Assembly: GCA_036023115.1 (NCBI GenBank)
Contig: JAYKKT010000040.1
Coordinates: 4,916,001 to 4,980,000 of the forward strand
Length of the DNA: 64,000 nt
Reading direction: 5' to 3'
Origin: Brasenia schreberi
Taxonomy: Eukaryota > Streptophyta > Magnoliopsida > Nymphaeales > Cabombaceae
Both the position numbers and the translations under genes were made by a program. Position 1 is the first letter of the stretch; each line of letters opens with the position of its first letter. A model generated the notes under the pieces. It had not been told where the DNA came from. It ran no database searches and saw nothing but the letters and a program-made list of their open reading frames with translations. Below, piece after piece: positions 23,601-36,800 of the stretch.

Positions 23601-26600
23601 GTAGAGTATCTCTTTCCGGTAGTTACCTAAGAATTATGGAACTAGCAAGCTGGTAAAATCTAGAAATCAAGAAATTAAGAACTCAATGCCAGGCTTGATA
23701 TATGGCAACCATTGTACCACAAAGACATTAAGAAAAATAATAATAGAACAGAGTTTAAAAATAACTTTGGACCTTAAGAAAAGTGCTTTTCCAAATAGCA
23801 AAAGCATTTGCCTTACTTGGCCCGTGAAGAAAAGCAGAGAAAGAATACTGCATTTACCTGATCCCCACCAACACTTTGAAATCATCTTCCAGTGACCTTT
23901 TAATATATTTTCGGAAATTAAACTTAGCGCCAGGAGATAAGTGAACCTACAGATCAATAGTCAGCTATCAAAGAACATAGCCTCGTTACACAACATAGTC
24001 TATCTTGCGCAACTCCAGATAAATTATTAAAATCAGTTAAAAAGAGTCCATGTATATAAAACTCACAGTGACAAAACCATGACGCATGGTCAAATAGTCA
24101 ACTTTCCTCACTGACCTGAAGAATTGTCGAAAGAAACAGACCTAGAGAAGGAATTAGACGGGACATAATTAGTCTTCCCAACTTGATAGAAGAAGTACAA
24201 CTGCATACGGATCACGTAGAATAGTGTGTCAACAACACTGACGAGTTATTGAAAAAAAAATGCGCCAGGGCAAGAGCTGTATCAAGTTATTTTAATAAAG
24301 GATTAAATTTGCTTACAATGTAGAATAGAAGAGTGATTCTAGTCCAAAAATGAGCATGCTGTCTCACAAATGATGTTTCATGAGCAAATCTGAATCTAGA
24401 TGGATCTGTACATTCATATCACAACCAATTCAGCATGTTGAAAAAGAACAGTAAGAAAAACACGTAGAAACAATAGGAGTAACTATGAAGAGAAACAATA
24501 TCCCAACTGTTGACTGCTTTTGTAAGCCATTTAAACATCAAAATCGTGGTTTGGGTGCATGAGTTTCTTACCACTGGAAAACTCATAGGTTGGGGTTGAA
24601 GTTTCATTCTCCCACTCTTTCCATCTACGGATCTGTTCAGAAATGGTCAAGCAAGGACACTTATTAATACGTTTTATCCAGGGCACAACCGAATTTCAAA
24701 ACAGAAAGCAGCTCCAACTAATAGTGATGCATTTCATTTTCTTGCATTACCTTTGCTCGTCCAAGGGCCATGGTAGAAGCACTGTATGCTACATGAAAGA
24801 CTGCCAAGAAAAATATGAAAATATGCAGCTGATGAACTCCAGTCACGGAAATGAGTTGTATACGTCCCTGTTCATGAAAATTCAAGTATAATCTGTATTC
24901 CTCTAGTCCCAAGTATAATAAATGTTCACAAATACCACAGAAGAGAGTTTTCAAGGCAGAGATTCTTACTCATGAAAGCAATTGAGATCTGCAGATTCAT
25001 GAGAATCTTTTGCCTCGCATATCAGTATTTTCTATTTTATCTTATTATGCAGTTTCCCCACATGCAGATTATTCATTTCATTTCCTTAATAAGATGATCT
25101 TCAATCAAGTTGGAACAACTCACTGCGTTGTTGAAACCTCTATTGCACATTATTCAACTTTATCTAAATCACTGCAATTGAAAAAGGTACCAGAGATATA
25201 TAGCTTTATAAGAAACACCTTCTAGGCAAATGCCTAGAAGACCTTGATGGGTCTTCCATGGTAAAGGTTTTGCTGAATTTACCGCTTTTGTACAAAATGA
25301 AGAAGCTCCACTAAAAGAAAAGGATCATATCTAGGTTTTGTCTTGAATATAATTTACTATCAGAAGCATACGTTGAGCCACTTTGGCCCTTGGACGAAAG
25401 TGAAGAATGCCACTTGAGCTATATTCAGCCAGCGGTATCATGAACTCCCGAGTTTGCAAAAGGTCCATATAGAAGCTTCACATTTCAAAATGTTAAATGA
25501 CAAGTTGTACCCAATAAATGCTAAATTATTATCACGCACTTGTACCAGTTGGTTAGTTAGTTTACTGGATGTCTCAAGTTCAGAACTTCTAGTGTTCAAA
25601 AACCACAAGAAAATAACCAAGCAACTGTATGAATATTAAAACTCTTAAACGAGTTAAATAGTAATTTTAAAGTATATTTTCATACTAAAGCAACTGAACC
25701 AACCGACTTGGGTCCCTGAAATTTTTAGGCCGCACTTAATAAGGCCCCATTTTAGTATTTTGCTTTAGGCCTCAACTTATGTTGAGCCACTTTGGTTTCA
25801 TAGTATACATACACATATAGAGAGAGAGACAGAGAGAGAGAGACGTTGGAACAAGAGAAATTTTCTCCACCACCAGCTAACATTCGATGAGTTGATGCGA
25901 TGCTTGGATACGGAGAGTCGAACAATAATCGTCTACGTTCAATGTTATTTGATGTTCGACATGGCAGCATGGAGTTGCCCACACTTTCTGGAACACAAAT
26001 TTTGGCAATGTAATTCTGTCCAAACGTCAGCAGCAAGGAGATAAACCCAAGAATCATAAGCTCTGTCAACAATCCAAAGAATCCAAACGAGAAGATCATT
26101 ATAGTTAGTAATGGTTGTGGCACGCATGGGTGACATTTCATGCAACATAAATCGGTTTCAACAGTACATAAATAAAGAATACCAAAGTTGAGAATTTGAA
26201 AAAACATTAAATCTTACCAGACTTGACCTTTTCAAGAGCTTCATGCATAGCCTTCTTTTGCTTCTTTGAAAGCCACTGCAGTTACAGCATAATACCGAAA
26301 CAGCTACTTAGATAGCATTTCTATAAGCCAGTTGAGGAACGCTAATGAACCAACAACTAAAATCTCATTAATTCCTGCAACAGATGGACATTCAGGAAAA
26401 AGGAACAGAAGCAGATATGTAGTTTCACTGAAGTAAAGGATATAAATAAACACGTTCTCCCAAAGAATGGACCAAACAAATCTCTCAACTGTTCAATAAG
26501 GACTGCAGTAGTTGCTATATTGCAGCCACATTATGAATCACTGTTCTTCACTTGAGGAACAAATGAAGGGAAAAATCATCCGGAAATCATAGCATGAAAC

Positions 26601-29600
26601 AACCAAACGCACAAGTCCAGAAGTTCTTTACTTTTGCTCCGCTTTAGTTTCAAAGTTTCTCTCTAATTTCTCAATCCAAAGTAAGCCCTAAACCAAGTGC
26701 AAAACAGATCTGCTCCTAGCCAGAATAGAAAGTGCATTCATGAAAAGAAACAATTGCTACTCTTTTAAAGCATTGCGGGTCATGCAACTGTGAGATTCCA
26801 ACGTTAAGTATGAAACTTGGGTCTTTGTATAAGATAAAACTCATTGAGTGGTAATAGAAATTTCTAGCGTTTACTCCTTTCTCAGACTTAACTCTGCCCA
26901 TATAAGGGATCACCCATGCCCGGATAAAGGAGGAGGGTTATGTTAGTCTTCCGACAGCCAGCGTAAAACTTCGTCGGATTTTTATAACATGTATTACAAA
27001 AATTATGAGCATTACATTGGAGCGTCCCCCTCTAGCGACGCGCTGCAGAGCCCGAAGGTAGTGATAAGTAAGAAGTGTCACTACATTTTCGCTCGAATGT
27101 AGTGAATCAATTGCAAAGAGGGTTCACATCATGGACGGGTGTGGGTAAAGAAGTTAGTTCTGCTACATTGCCGCCCGAATGTAGTGAATAATTTTCAAAG
27201 AGGGTCTCTGCATTTTGAATATGGACGGATGCGGGGGTAAGGAAGCTAATCCTATATAATAAGATTCGTATTGATTCTTGGAATATCGGAACATTATCCA
27301 ATAAGCTAATGGAGGTAGTAGATACTATGATTCAGAGAAAGATTCATATTCTATGTTTACGAGAGGCAAAATGAGTTGGATAAAAAGTAAATGAGAAAGA
27401 GAATAAAGGTTTTAAATTATGGTACTCAGGTAAAGAAAATACTCAAAACGGAGTTGGTATTATCATAAATAAAGATTTAAAGGATAGTGTGGTAGACATA
27501 CAACAATATGATGACCGAATCATGACATTGAAATTAGTGTTAGGAGCATAGGTTTTGAATATAGTTTGTGCTTACGCACCTCAGGTAGGATTAGAAGATA
27601 GCATAAAGACAACTTTTTGGGAAGAGTTAGATAAGGTGATTCAAAAGATTCCACAAAGGGAGATGATTTGTTTAGGAGGAGACTTAAATGGACATGTCGG
27701 TAAAGAGGCATTAGGATATCAAGGTATTCATAGAAACTTTGGTTTTGGAGATACGAGGAAGGTAGGGAAATTTTAAATTTTGCTATGGCGTTTGATCTCT
27801 TTATAGTCAATACAATCTTCAAAAAATGAGATGAACATTTAATTACTTATAAGAGTGGTTTATCACAAACACAAATTAATTACTTTATTTGTAGAAAAAA
27901 AGATACAGCGTATTATAAAGATTGCAAGGTAATTCTAGGAGAAAATTTAACCACCCAACATCAACTTTTAGTTATGGATTTACAAATAAAAAAATAGACA
28001 AAGAAGAAAAGAGTGCATCGAGCTATTTGAACTAAATGGTGGAACCTCAAAAGCAAGAAAGAAGATATATTTAAACAGAAAGTCCTTCAAGGAGATGTTT
28101 GGAATTATGTTGGTACTCCCTGTAATATGTGAAACAATATGGCTATACATATTAGGAAAGTGGCGAAAGATGTGTTAGGTATATCTAAGGGAGGTGTACG
28201 AGCGCAAAAAGAAGCTTGGTGGTAGAGTGAAGTAGTACAAAATAAAATCAAGGCAAAGAGGGCATGTTACAAATTACATTATGCTAAGAAAACTAGTGAA
28301 ACTTTAGAGACTTATAAAAAATAAAAAAAGGAAGCGAAAAGGCCGTCAATCAAGCAAAAGATAAAATTTGAGAGGATTTACATAAAAAACTCAACTCAAA
28401 AAATAGGAATCACTTGGCTCACAAGACTATTTAATGAAATATGGAGAAATCAAAAGATGCCTGAGGAATGGAGAGCGAGTGCACTTATACCCATATATAA
28501 GAACAAGAGAGACATTCAGAATTGTGCGAATTATCGATGTATCAAGTTAATGAGTCATACTATGAAATTATGGGAAAGAATTATCGAACGTAGGTTAAGA
28601 CAAGTATCGAGTACAACAGAGAACCAATTTGGATTCATGTCAGGCAAATCTACTCTTGAAGTGATTCACCTTTTGAGACGTCTTATGAAACATTTTAGAG
28701 CAAAAAAGAAAGACCTTCATATGATATTTATTGATATAGAAAAAACTTATGATAGGGTATAGAGGGAGGTTCTTTGGAGAACTTTAGAAAAAAGAGGTGT
28801 CTCATTGACATACATTAACCTTATAAGAGACATATACGATGGTGCAAAAACATGTGTGAGGACTCATGAAGGAATATTAGACTTCTTTGAAGTTAATATT
28901 GGGTTACATCAAGGATCAACTTTTAAGTCCATACTTATTTATAATGGTGATTAATGAGTTAACAAAACATATTCAAGATGAAGTACCTTGGTGTATGTTT
29001 TTTGGAGATGACATTGTGTTAGTGGAGGAGTCTAAGGAAAAAGTTAATAGAAAATTGGAACTATGGAGAGAAACATTAGAAAGCAAGGGCCTCCAACTTA
29101 GTAGAACAAAGACAGAATATATGGATTGTAAGTTTGATTATTTGATTACTTTAGAGGACATAGAAATTAAAATTAGCATACATTGTATCCCTCAAAAGAA
29201 AACTTTTAAATACCTAGGGTCAATTTTTCAAAGAGATGAAAGTATTGATAGAGATGTTACCCATATAATTAATGTTGGTTGGTTAAAATGAAGAGGAGCA
29301 TGAGGTATTCTTTGTAATAAGAAGATACCATTAAAGTTAAAAGGTAAATATTGTTGAGCAACAATTAGGCCTGAGTGTTGGGTAGTTAATCATCAACATG
29401 TACAAAAGATGTCTGTGACATAGATGAAGATGTTGAGATGGATGAGTGGTCCCCTATACATAATGAGGTTAGGAGTGACACCAATAGAAGATAAAATAAG
29501 AGAATATCGTTTTAGATGGTTTGGACATATAGAAAGAAGATCAAAAGAAAAACCTTTAAGAAGGTATGAAAAAATAAATTTGGAAAGTATTAAAAGAGGT

Positions 29601-30639
29601 AGAGGACGACCACAAAAGTGTTGGAAAGATACAATAAAGAATGATCTAGCTTATTGTAAGTTAACTGCTAACATGACACACGATAGGGATATGTGTAAAC
29701 AAAGAATCCATGTAGCCGACTCCGTCTAGTATGGGAAAAGCCTTAGTTGTTGTTGTACTCCTTTCTCAGACTTCTTTTTTTATATGAACGCATTAATAGC
29801 TAAAACATAGATAAGCATGAAAATTTGGAATATCCACCCACAAAACTACCGAATTTATCCTATATTTTCTACTTTCCTTCTTTCGTTCGTTTTTGAGTCT
29901 TGGGCTGCTTTGGACAGAGGTCATGTATTTTATTTCCATAAAAAATTATCCTTTCCCTGTCTTCAACCAGACAGGGTTTAGAAGAAGGGACTAAACTGTG
30001 AAAACCCAGTAATCTAACAAGCCACACGAAAGGACGTATTCCACCAAATTCCGGGAACTCGTAGAACCACCGATAGCAGACACGATTAAACTGCAAAATT
30101 CCCACATAGAAACAGAGTAGACTGTTGTGTCGTGCTTCGACATTTCATAACTTCAACGGCTTGCTGAATTCTCTATGAAATGCAAGGAGAGTAATATTAC
30201 ATGAAACATGTATCGATTTTCCCAAAGATCCATATGTACACTGCCTATAAAGCTGCTGCAGAGAGCTGCTGATCTTCCTGTTCATTCCCAAATCACTTTT
30301 ATCTTCTCCGCCAGTGCATCAAAAGTACCACACGCGCACACACAGAGTAAGAAGGTATATCAACAAGCAGATTCTGAAAAATAATATAAAGCTACAGTAT
30401 CTGACGAACAATTTTCACCAAAAAAATCAGCAAATCTTCATTACCATCAATGACAAGAACAGTGAAACGAAAAAAAAGCACAGAAAATAACACCTGCATC
30501 ATTCTTAATTTCTTACCTCTCCAAAATGATGAAGACTCTTCTCCAGTAGCAAAGAGATCACTATAATCACAGCACAAACCATGGCAACCGCCCATGTAGG
30601 GGTCTTCGCCAAAGTCCTCTCACCACCATCACCAGCCAT
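20622..30639 (-). CDS. MLO: MLO family seven-transmembrane calmodulin-binding protein
   Basis: MLO proteins are plant plasma-membrane proteins linked to calcium signalling in powdery-mildew susceptibility, pollen tubes and root touch responses. Fifteen exons, all in phase: 30517-30639, 26218-26275, 25845-26062, 24751-24867, 24572-24632, 24317-24405, 24067-24141, 23858-23946, 22656-22705, 22528-22568, 22274-22447, 22074-22109, 21870-21937, 21364-21424, 20622-20942. They give 526 residues. Visible features are TPTWAVA and TM1 at 14-33, [11 protein letters not shown] near 66-76, cysteines at 83 and 95, [72 protein letters not shown], and a calmodulin-binding [14 protein letters not shown] around Trp441. 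[15 protein letters not shown] favours the MLO8/MLO10 group. Intron 1 (4.2 kb) contains LINE F. The exon 3 donor (25845/25844) lies inside a CT repeat. Confidence 0.95.
26890..29755 (+). mobile_element. Full-length RTE LINE copy F with perfect target duplication
   Basis: Copy F is bounded by a perfect 18-bp duplication, TACTCCTTTCTCAGACTT, at 26872-26889 and 29756-29773. Order: SINE-like head (26890 to about 27010), 5' UTR with two tandem hairpin units (27081-27252), endonuclease remnants (LQVGLEDS-type region, [12 protein letters not shown] near 27680), RT from about 28457 ([11 protein letters not shown], palm box FGDD), C-terminal region, and a short GTT tail. The linker has lost a few hundred bases between about 28400 and 28404, and many stops interrupt it. 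It lies in MLO intron 1, opposite to MLO transcription. Confidence 0.93.
27081..27252 (+). repeat. Tandem 5'-UTR units of the RTE LINE, each with a hairpin
   Basis: Two units about 82 bases apart start at 27081 and 27163. Each opens with a CTACATT stem, an 8-base loop, and AATGTAG, then GTGAAT, CAAAGAGGG and ATGGACGG. The loops differ (TTCGCTCG and GCCGCCCG) while the stem is unchanged. Confidence 0.8.
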
Positions 30640-30748
30640 CCTCTCTTTTTTCTCTCACCTCCCAAAATCCAAACCAGTACCCACAGAAAAATAGCAAAAG
30701 CAAAGGAATAATCTCCCAAGCAACCAGCAATCAAATTCTGCAATAAAT

Positions 30749-30770
30749 CTCTCTCTCTCTCTCTCCCTCT
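30749..30770 (-). promoter_or_regulatory. (GA)n tract upstream of the MLO start codon
   Basis: A GA run on the coding strand lies about 110 bases upstream of the ATG at 30639. It is a candidate GAGA-factor site by analogy only. Confidence 0.35.
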
Positions 30771-32817
30771 AAACAGTGCAGATACTTCCCACTACGGAGC
30801 CCGTGGGAGTCACATCAATATGAATTAGCAACCAGAATTTTGTGTTTCCAACTGGGTAATCCTTTATATGGATAGATGACGTTAGAAACGGCCTAGCAAG
30901 GAAAGCATATGCTCGATATTCAAGTTGTGTTTTCTTTCAAGGAAGAGGATTGGCGCGGCATTCCGAGTATCGTAATGAAGGCCAACTCCATAGGCTTAGA
31001 AGGCTTGCCATTCGGAGCCAAGCAGCCGAGAGAGAGAGAGAGTAATTAATGCATAATTGACTAATAACGGATAACGGACAGATATGGCATGGACTAGGAG
31101 GTAGTTGGCCACGTTGGTTCGGACAAAGGTGACTGTCGCAATTTGAACATGGAATCTTCTGCTCTCTTTTTTCTTTTTTCCTTTTGAGCTCAACCTTCTG
31201 CTCATTGTTGGTTTTAAAAAGCAACATCTCTCTAAGGATATTCAAGGATCCAAAATTAAGATATTGGATCCGATGCTCATCGAAAGATTGAGCAGAACCC
31301 ATGGTTTGCCGAACTGGCCAGACTGGTTGAACCGAGAATCAGACCGTGATTCGGTTCAATCCATACATTAGACCGGCCTGAAAAAGGACCAGCGCCAAAC
31401 CGTCGGATCGAGATGTTATTTTAACTTTCTAGGGTATGCTTTATATTTTGATTTTTGTTTGTTTTTTATCAATAAATTTAGTGGTCACCTTTTATTGATT
31501 TAAATGGGCTTTCAAAGTCTCCACTTTATATGGAGCTGGTTAATTGATTTCATATACTGAAGCTGTGTTGCTTGATTTTTTTATCTAAATTAAGCTTTTA
31601 CATAGTTTAAACACATGGAATAAGGTTCCAATGGACCGAGATTGGCCATACTATGCCTGCCTGCCATGGGCTAAAAAAGACTCAAATGACCGAGATTGGC
31701 CATATTTGCACTGAATAGCACTCACTAAAGATCCGATCCTCATCCACTGGGGTTAGCAGGTTCTCAAGTGAAAGAAAGCCTTGGAGGGCCCACACGTATT
31801 GTCGCTTGGATTGTTTGGTTGATTTGCTTTTCTTGTAAGGTGTTTGATCTTCTTGTATGCATTTTTTTTAAAAAAAAAATCCAAAAGCAATCTGGTGTTA
31901 AATGTGTTAGTGTGGACTTTTTGAAAATGGCTCAGCATCTTGAGAGGCCACCATGGATCGTTTGCTGCCACCAACATCAAACTATCATATATAATCGAAC
32001 CTAGCAAACACTTTCAGGATATAACAAAGACCTTTCGTTCATCTTACACACACACAATAAGATGACATTACAAGTCTTATTAGTACTAAAGTAAGACTTT
32101 TAATAGGTTTTTGAAGTTTAACAAAAAGGACACTTGATGGGAGAAGGCTTGTATCAAGAAAGCAATGAGTGCTACTTCATACCTTTATAGAAATGACGGA
32201 CACCTATATATGTCCATTATAACATTACAATGGATTGTCACTTAGAGCTGTAAACCTGCTCTTATTTAATGTTAAATTGCATAGTTATTGATCCATGCAT
32301 CACGATATTGAAATTGTGATACACACATGAATACTAACATGACAATATGGGCATACTAAAAGCCATTATGGTCATAAAGGGCAACCGTTGAAACTTAAAG
32401 CGCATTGCTTTTTAGCCATTAGATGCTATTCAATGTGATTGATAACATGCCCACTTTGGCCATTAAAGGCAACATGAGCATGTTAAGATCCGTAGCAACT
32501 CAGTGTCATTTATTGTGAGCTAGAACATGGCTATGAAGGCCATTGAAGGTATCCTTACATGCTGACACTCATAACCAAATGCATTCCAAGGCATCCATCC
32601 ATATTCATTGTCTTTAAGCATTTGCTCATGTTCACACCGATAACCAAATACATTCATTTTGAAAATTAACTCAACATAACATTATGGGCTCATATTTAGA
32701 ATAATTTAAGGGTTTATAGAGAAATTTGAGCTTTATGTAAGTGACATGTATGATCCTGGCTCGGGTGTCAACCCGAAACAGTCTTAAAGTTGAAAGTCAT
32801 GAGTTCGATACTGGAGG

Positions 32818-32872
<55 letters not shown>

Positions 32873-33845
32873 TGGTTTCTGCAAACCCCAGCTTGTATAT
32901 GAAAGAAGAAGTGCATAATGATGACCCATCAACCAAAATCATCATATGATAGGTTGTTCGATTACAACTAATATTTCATGGGAACTAGTTGCATATTATT
33001 AAGACCAAAAGTGTGACTGAAGCATTCATTTTCCCGCATATAAAGCTTAATGTAGAAAAGAATGATACTTTGAGAAAACTTCAGCTTAATTGATTGCTAT
33101 ATTGATTCATCCAACAGAGACAATATCAAAACCAGGCCTCCACCACCATTAGGCATGGCGGGTTCGGGGTAAAATGGACCGACTGTTCGAAACTGTCAAT
33201 TCCGGCTACACCTCTTGTTTTGAAAAAAAGAAGTATAAAGAACAATAAAATTATCCCATACAACTGGGCCAACATTTCTGGTTTATCAGTGATCATAAAG
33301 CCTAGACTTGATTCCATGACAAATGATTGACTTTTTCGCCATCTAAGCACATTTTGGACTCTAATGTTAGATTAATCATCAAACAGTTGTTCGTTTTACC
33401 AAATTCCCATTAAGAGCAGCAAAAGATCCACTAGAGCTAAGAGCATGAACCTCATTGGTTTGGACTCTTCGCTCGGGTGTACGCTACATTAGAGCTCAAA
33501 GTATGAACATACACACACACACTACACAAACACCAAACAGTAACAATGGATCAAGACTGCCTTTCAGTGTTGTTGGTGTTGCATGCTCACACACACTTCC
33601 CACGTCCAGCTCCATATTTTTGCATGCCAGTGGACGTTCTCAACTGAATTTTTTTCAAATTCCCCATGGAAGAGCAGGAAATCATGGATTCAATGCCCTG
33701 TCTCACAGTAATGCAGCTCATCCATGGCAGGATTATGCACCCATTCATCATATCTAGCACAAAACATCGATCTCCAATCTCGAAAAGGATGATCATGTCA
33801 AGCAACAGGTGGACAGTGTATCACCCATAAATAAAGATCAAAACA
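30771..33845. other. Intergenic region between MLO and the DHHC gene
   Basis: No gene recognised. GACCGAGATTGGCCATA occurs twice near 31634 and 31691. There is GGTTGAACC/CGGTTCAATC-rich DNA at 31300-31430 of the type found in the window's hAT-like MITEs. One SINE (32752-32898) is listed separately. Confidence 0.5.
32752..32898 (+). mobile_element. tRNA-type SINE interrupted by a (TA)24 microsatellite
   Basis: The core CTTAAAGTTGAAAGTCATGA is followed by GAGTTCGATAC (box B-like) and CTGGAGGCCT. About 48 bases of pure TA (32821-32869) come next, then CTGCAAACCCCAGCTTG, which matches the 3' part of the related copy at 55600-55690. Confidence 0.55.
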
Positions 33846-36800
33846 TTAGGACCATCCAGATGAATGGGGTGCCTCAGAATCCTTTGGAATAAACACTGGA
33901 AACTGGTCAGACCCTCTTCCTCTCCCTGTTCTTGATTCCTGAATCTGCAAGTATGATGCGTCTTCTGGCACCGGCCTGGCTAAGCTGCGGAGACTAGAAC
34001 TTTCTGCCGCGTCACCCATCAAGAGTGGACCACCAAAGAAGATTGACTGCTCAGTGCAAACAAGGTTTCCTCTCAATGACCCTGAAGATGCCTTTGTTGG
34101 ATCTTCTATAACTGAAAGGTTGTGATGATCACGCTTCAGTGGAAGCGGATTTAAGATCGCCGCAGCAAGAGAAGCATCAGGTCTTCCAGTTTGATACATG
34201 CTTCCCGGAGGATTACTATCACCATCAGATGGTAAAATTGAAACATAACGACCGGCCACTGAGTCCCAGATGACAGATGGCCTTGGAGTCTCTCTGATAT
34301 TGCCCTTATTCTTCCTTGCTACCGGTTCATCGAGACGGCGAGTTACAATATTTTCATGTGCTTCATTCGTCCTAGTTGACCATGGAGATTCATTAGCAGG
34401 TGATTGATATATAGGATTAAAGTGTTCCACATTCGACATCAATCTTCCAACAGTAACTGTCAACCTGTCAGCATCAGGAGAGGCACCATGTGGCAAAGGA
34501 GTGAGTGCAACCGAGTTGTTTGTATGAGCTGGACTACTGAAACTGCTAATACTTCTTCGTGTTCCTGCTTCAATGTCATCTCGACTAGCTCGGCTTGGTG
34601 GATGAGTTCTTTGAAGACAACCGAAGGCTGCGTTTGCCATCCTTATGCAGACCAAGAACTGTACTGATACTACTTACACCACTAGCATTATCACTTGAAC
34701 AATATCCTGAATCTGGATGATGGCGTGAAACTATTGGCCGAAGCACAGAGGATGAAGCTCTCGCTCTGGCAGCAGCTTTTATTGCCTCATTTGAATCCAG
34801 TTTAGCCAACTTCCAGGCACTGATTTTGACCTGACGTTTTGGTAACCTTTTCCCCTTATCCGGAAATCCAGCAGCATCTGGATCTATGGTTGAAGGTACC
34901 CTTCCAGGACCCAAATGAGGGACGATCTCATCCTGGAATACATGACAAAATAAGAAACTAAATGACCAATAATAAAGAGGATGCGCATGAACAGAACGAC
35001 TTTACTATAGTTTTTTAGAAGAACCGAGTTCCACAGCTGGCATTGTCATGGAAATCCAACAACACAGCGTTCAGAATAGCTGACTGTGTTTCTCAGAGTA
35101 GACGGCAAGGACTAATGAAGGTTGTAGCATTGTACCCACAAAAACAAGAGTAACCAAAATAATAAGAGATTCCTCAAGTGAGACATCCACAAAAATGTTG
35201 GCATATCTACAGAAATGATAAACCAGGATGTACACTAAACTCACAAGCGAGTTCATGATGCAAGAAGGTAAAATGACAGTTAACTTTATCAAGGAGTAGG
35301 AATTAGCAACTTAGGAAGATGAAAATGTTGCATTTCATTATACCCACAAAAACAAGAGTAACCGAAAGAAACATCAATTAGAAGATTCTCTCAGTGTGAC
35401 TGGTTAGGATTGCAAAAAGGAAGAGACTCATAGAATGGTGGCTATGGCCGACAACAAGTTTCAGTCATGTCAACCACAACGTATTCTAGTAAACGTGAAG
35501 TTCTAAAACACAACTTGATATGATGACATCCAAAGATTTTAGGTAAATGCTGGCCTTCCCTGACCCAGAGTTGATCCATGCCTGAGGTTCAAGTATCCGG
35601 TTCCTCTTGACCAAAATACAAAGAAATATCAACAAAAATTGCTATAAATTATTTGTATATGCAAAAACAAAACCTGATCCACAAACACCTTTGGCGGTGT
35701 ACACCATGCACCCTTATATTGCAACCCTAGCGAACTCCCTCCACTTAAGCCGGTTGCAGCTGAACCTGTTGGTGAAGTTGGTAAACTTTGCTGATCTCCA
35801 TCCCCAGAAGGACCAGGTGGCTCACTTTGTGCTCTGATTGCAACCGCATACTCATAAGTGGTGATACCCTGTTGATTCAAGTTTCACACTTACAACGGTT
35901 ATAATTTTACATAATAAGAAGAATGAAAGATCATTGCATGGAGTTGATGAAGAAACTAGAAAGACCTTGCGTATCAGTATTATATGGAAAAAGAACAGTT
36001 CACCCAGAGGAATACAAGCCAGTAAAGATACAACTGTGCATATAGCCTGGAAAAACAAAAGCCGCACAAGAATAAAAACAATATTAGGAGTAAGTAGGTG
36101 ACTAATCATTCAATACTATCATAGAAAAAGGAAAATCATATAAAGTTGCATTTTCAGAGACTGAAAGTGATGAAGGTCACATCAATTCATACCACAACTA
36201 CTGCAAATGGATACCGTGAGAATCCATTACCCAACCTATCAATTATCTGGTTTTCCATGTCACTCCTGTCCACAAAACATCGGACAAAGACTGCAACACC
36301 AACACCGCTCTCAAACATAAGCTGCCATGTATGAGCAACACATGCAGTGAATAAAGTATCAGCAAGTTCAAAATTAGTCCAGCATCTGAAGTGGAAGCCT
36401 GGAAGGTGACACTGAACATGAAATTTAACCAAACTGTACTTACCCAAACCAGACTTGCAGCCATCAAAGCAAGGAAAGTAACATAGTTTTTCCTCCCTAC
36501 GCAATTATTCAACCACTGGATGTTGAAAACAGGTCTTCTTTATTAAATAAATCCAGCCAAGCATAAACAATAATTTTCTGGAAATCTAGAAAAAGTAGGG
36601 CACTGAGTCACATACCCGACAGTGGTGATCAAAACAATCCACGCATTTGTCACAACTTCTGCAATGCTTGCTAAACTTTCTCACCTAACACAGCAAAAGC
36701 GGAAATAGTGGACACCCAGAAAAGTGGAAAAGATCCAAAGTTGGCAATCATTAAGCACTAAAATTAACCTAGCCGCAGAAGGAGTGTGCTTGAACTACTG

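Noticed and set aside
35100..35380. Repeat of CCCACAAAAACAAGAGTAAC in DHHC intron 8
   Set aside because: A short local duplication about 220 bases apart, with no sign of function or mobility.
36187..36504. 105-codon minus-strand frame spanning two DHHC exons
   Set aside because: Only 36193-36321 is coding; the rest is intron read-through in another frame.
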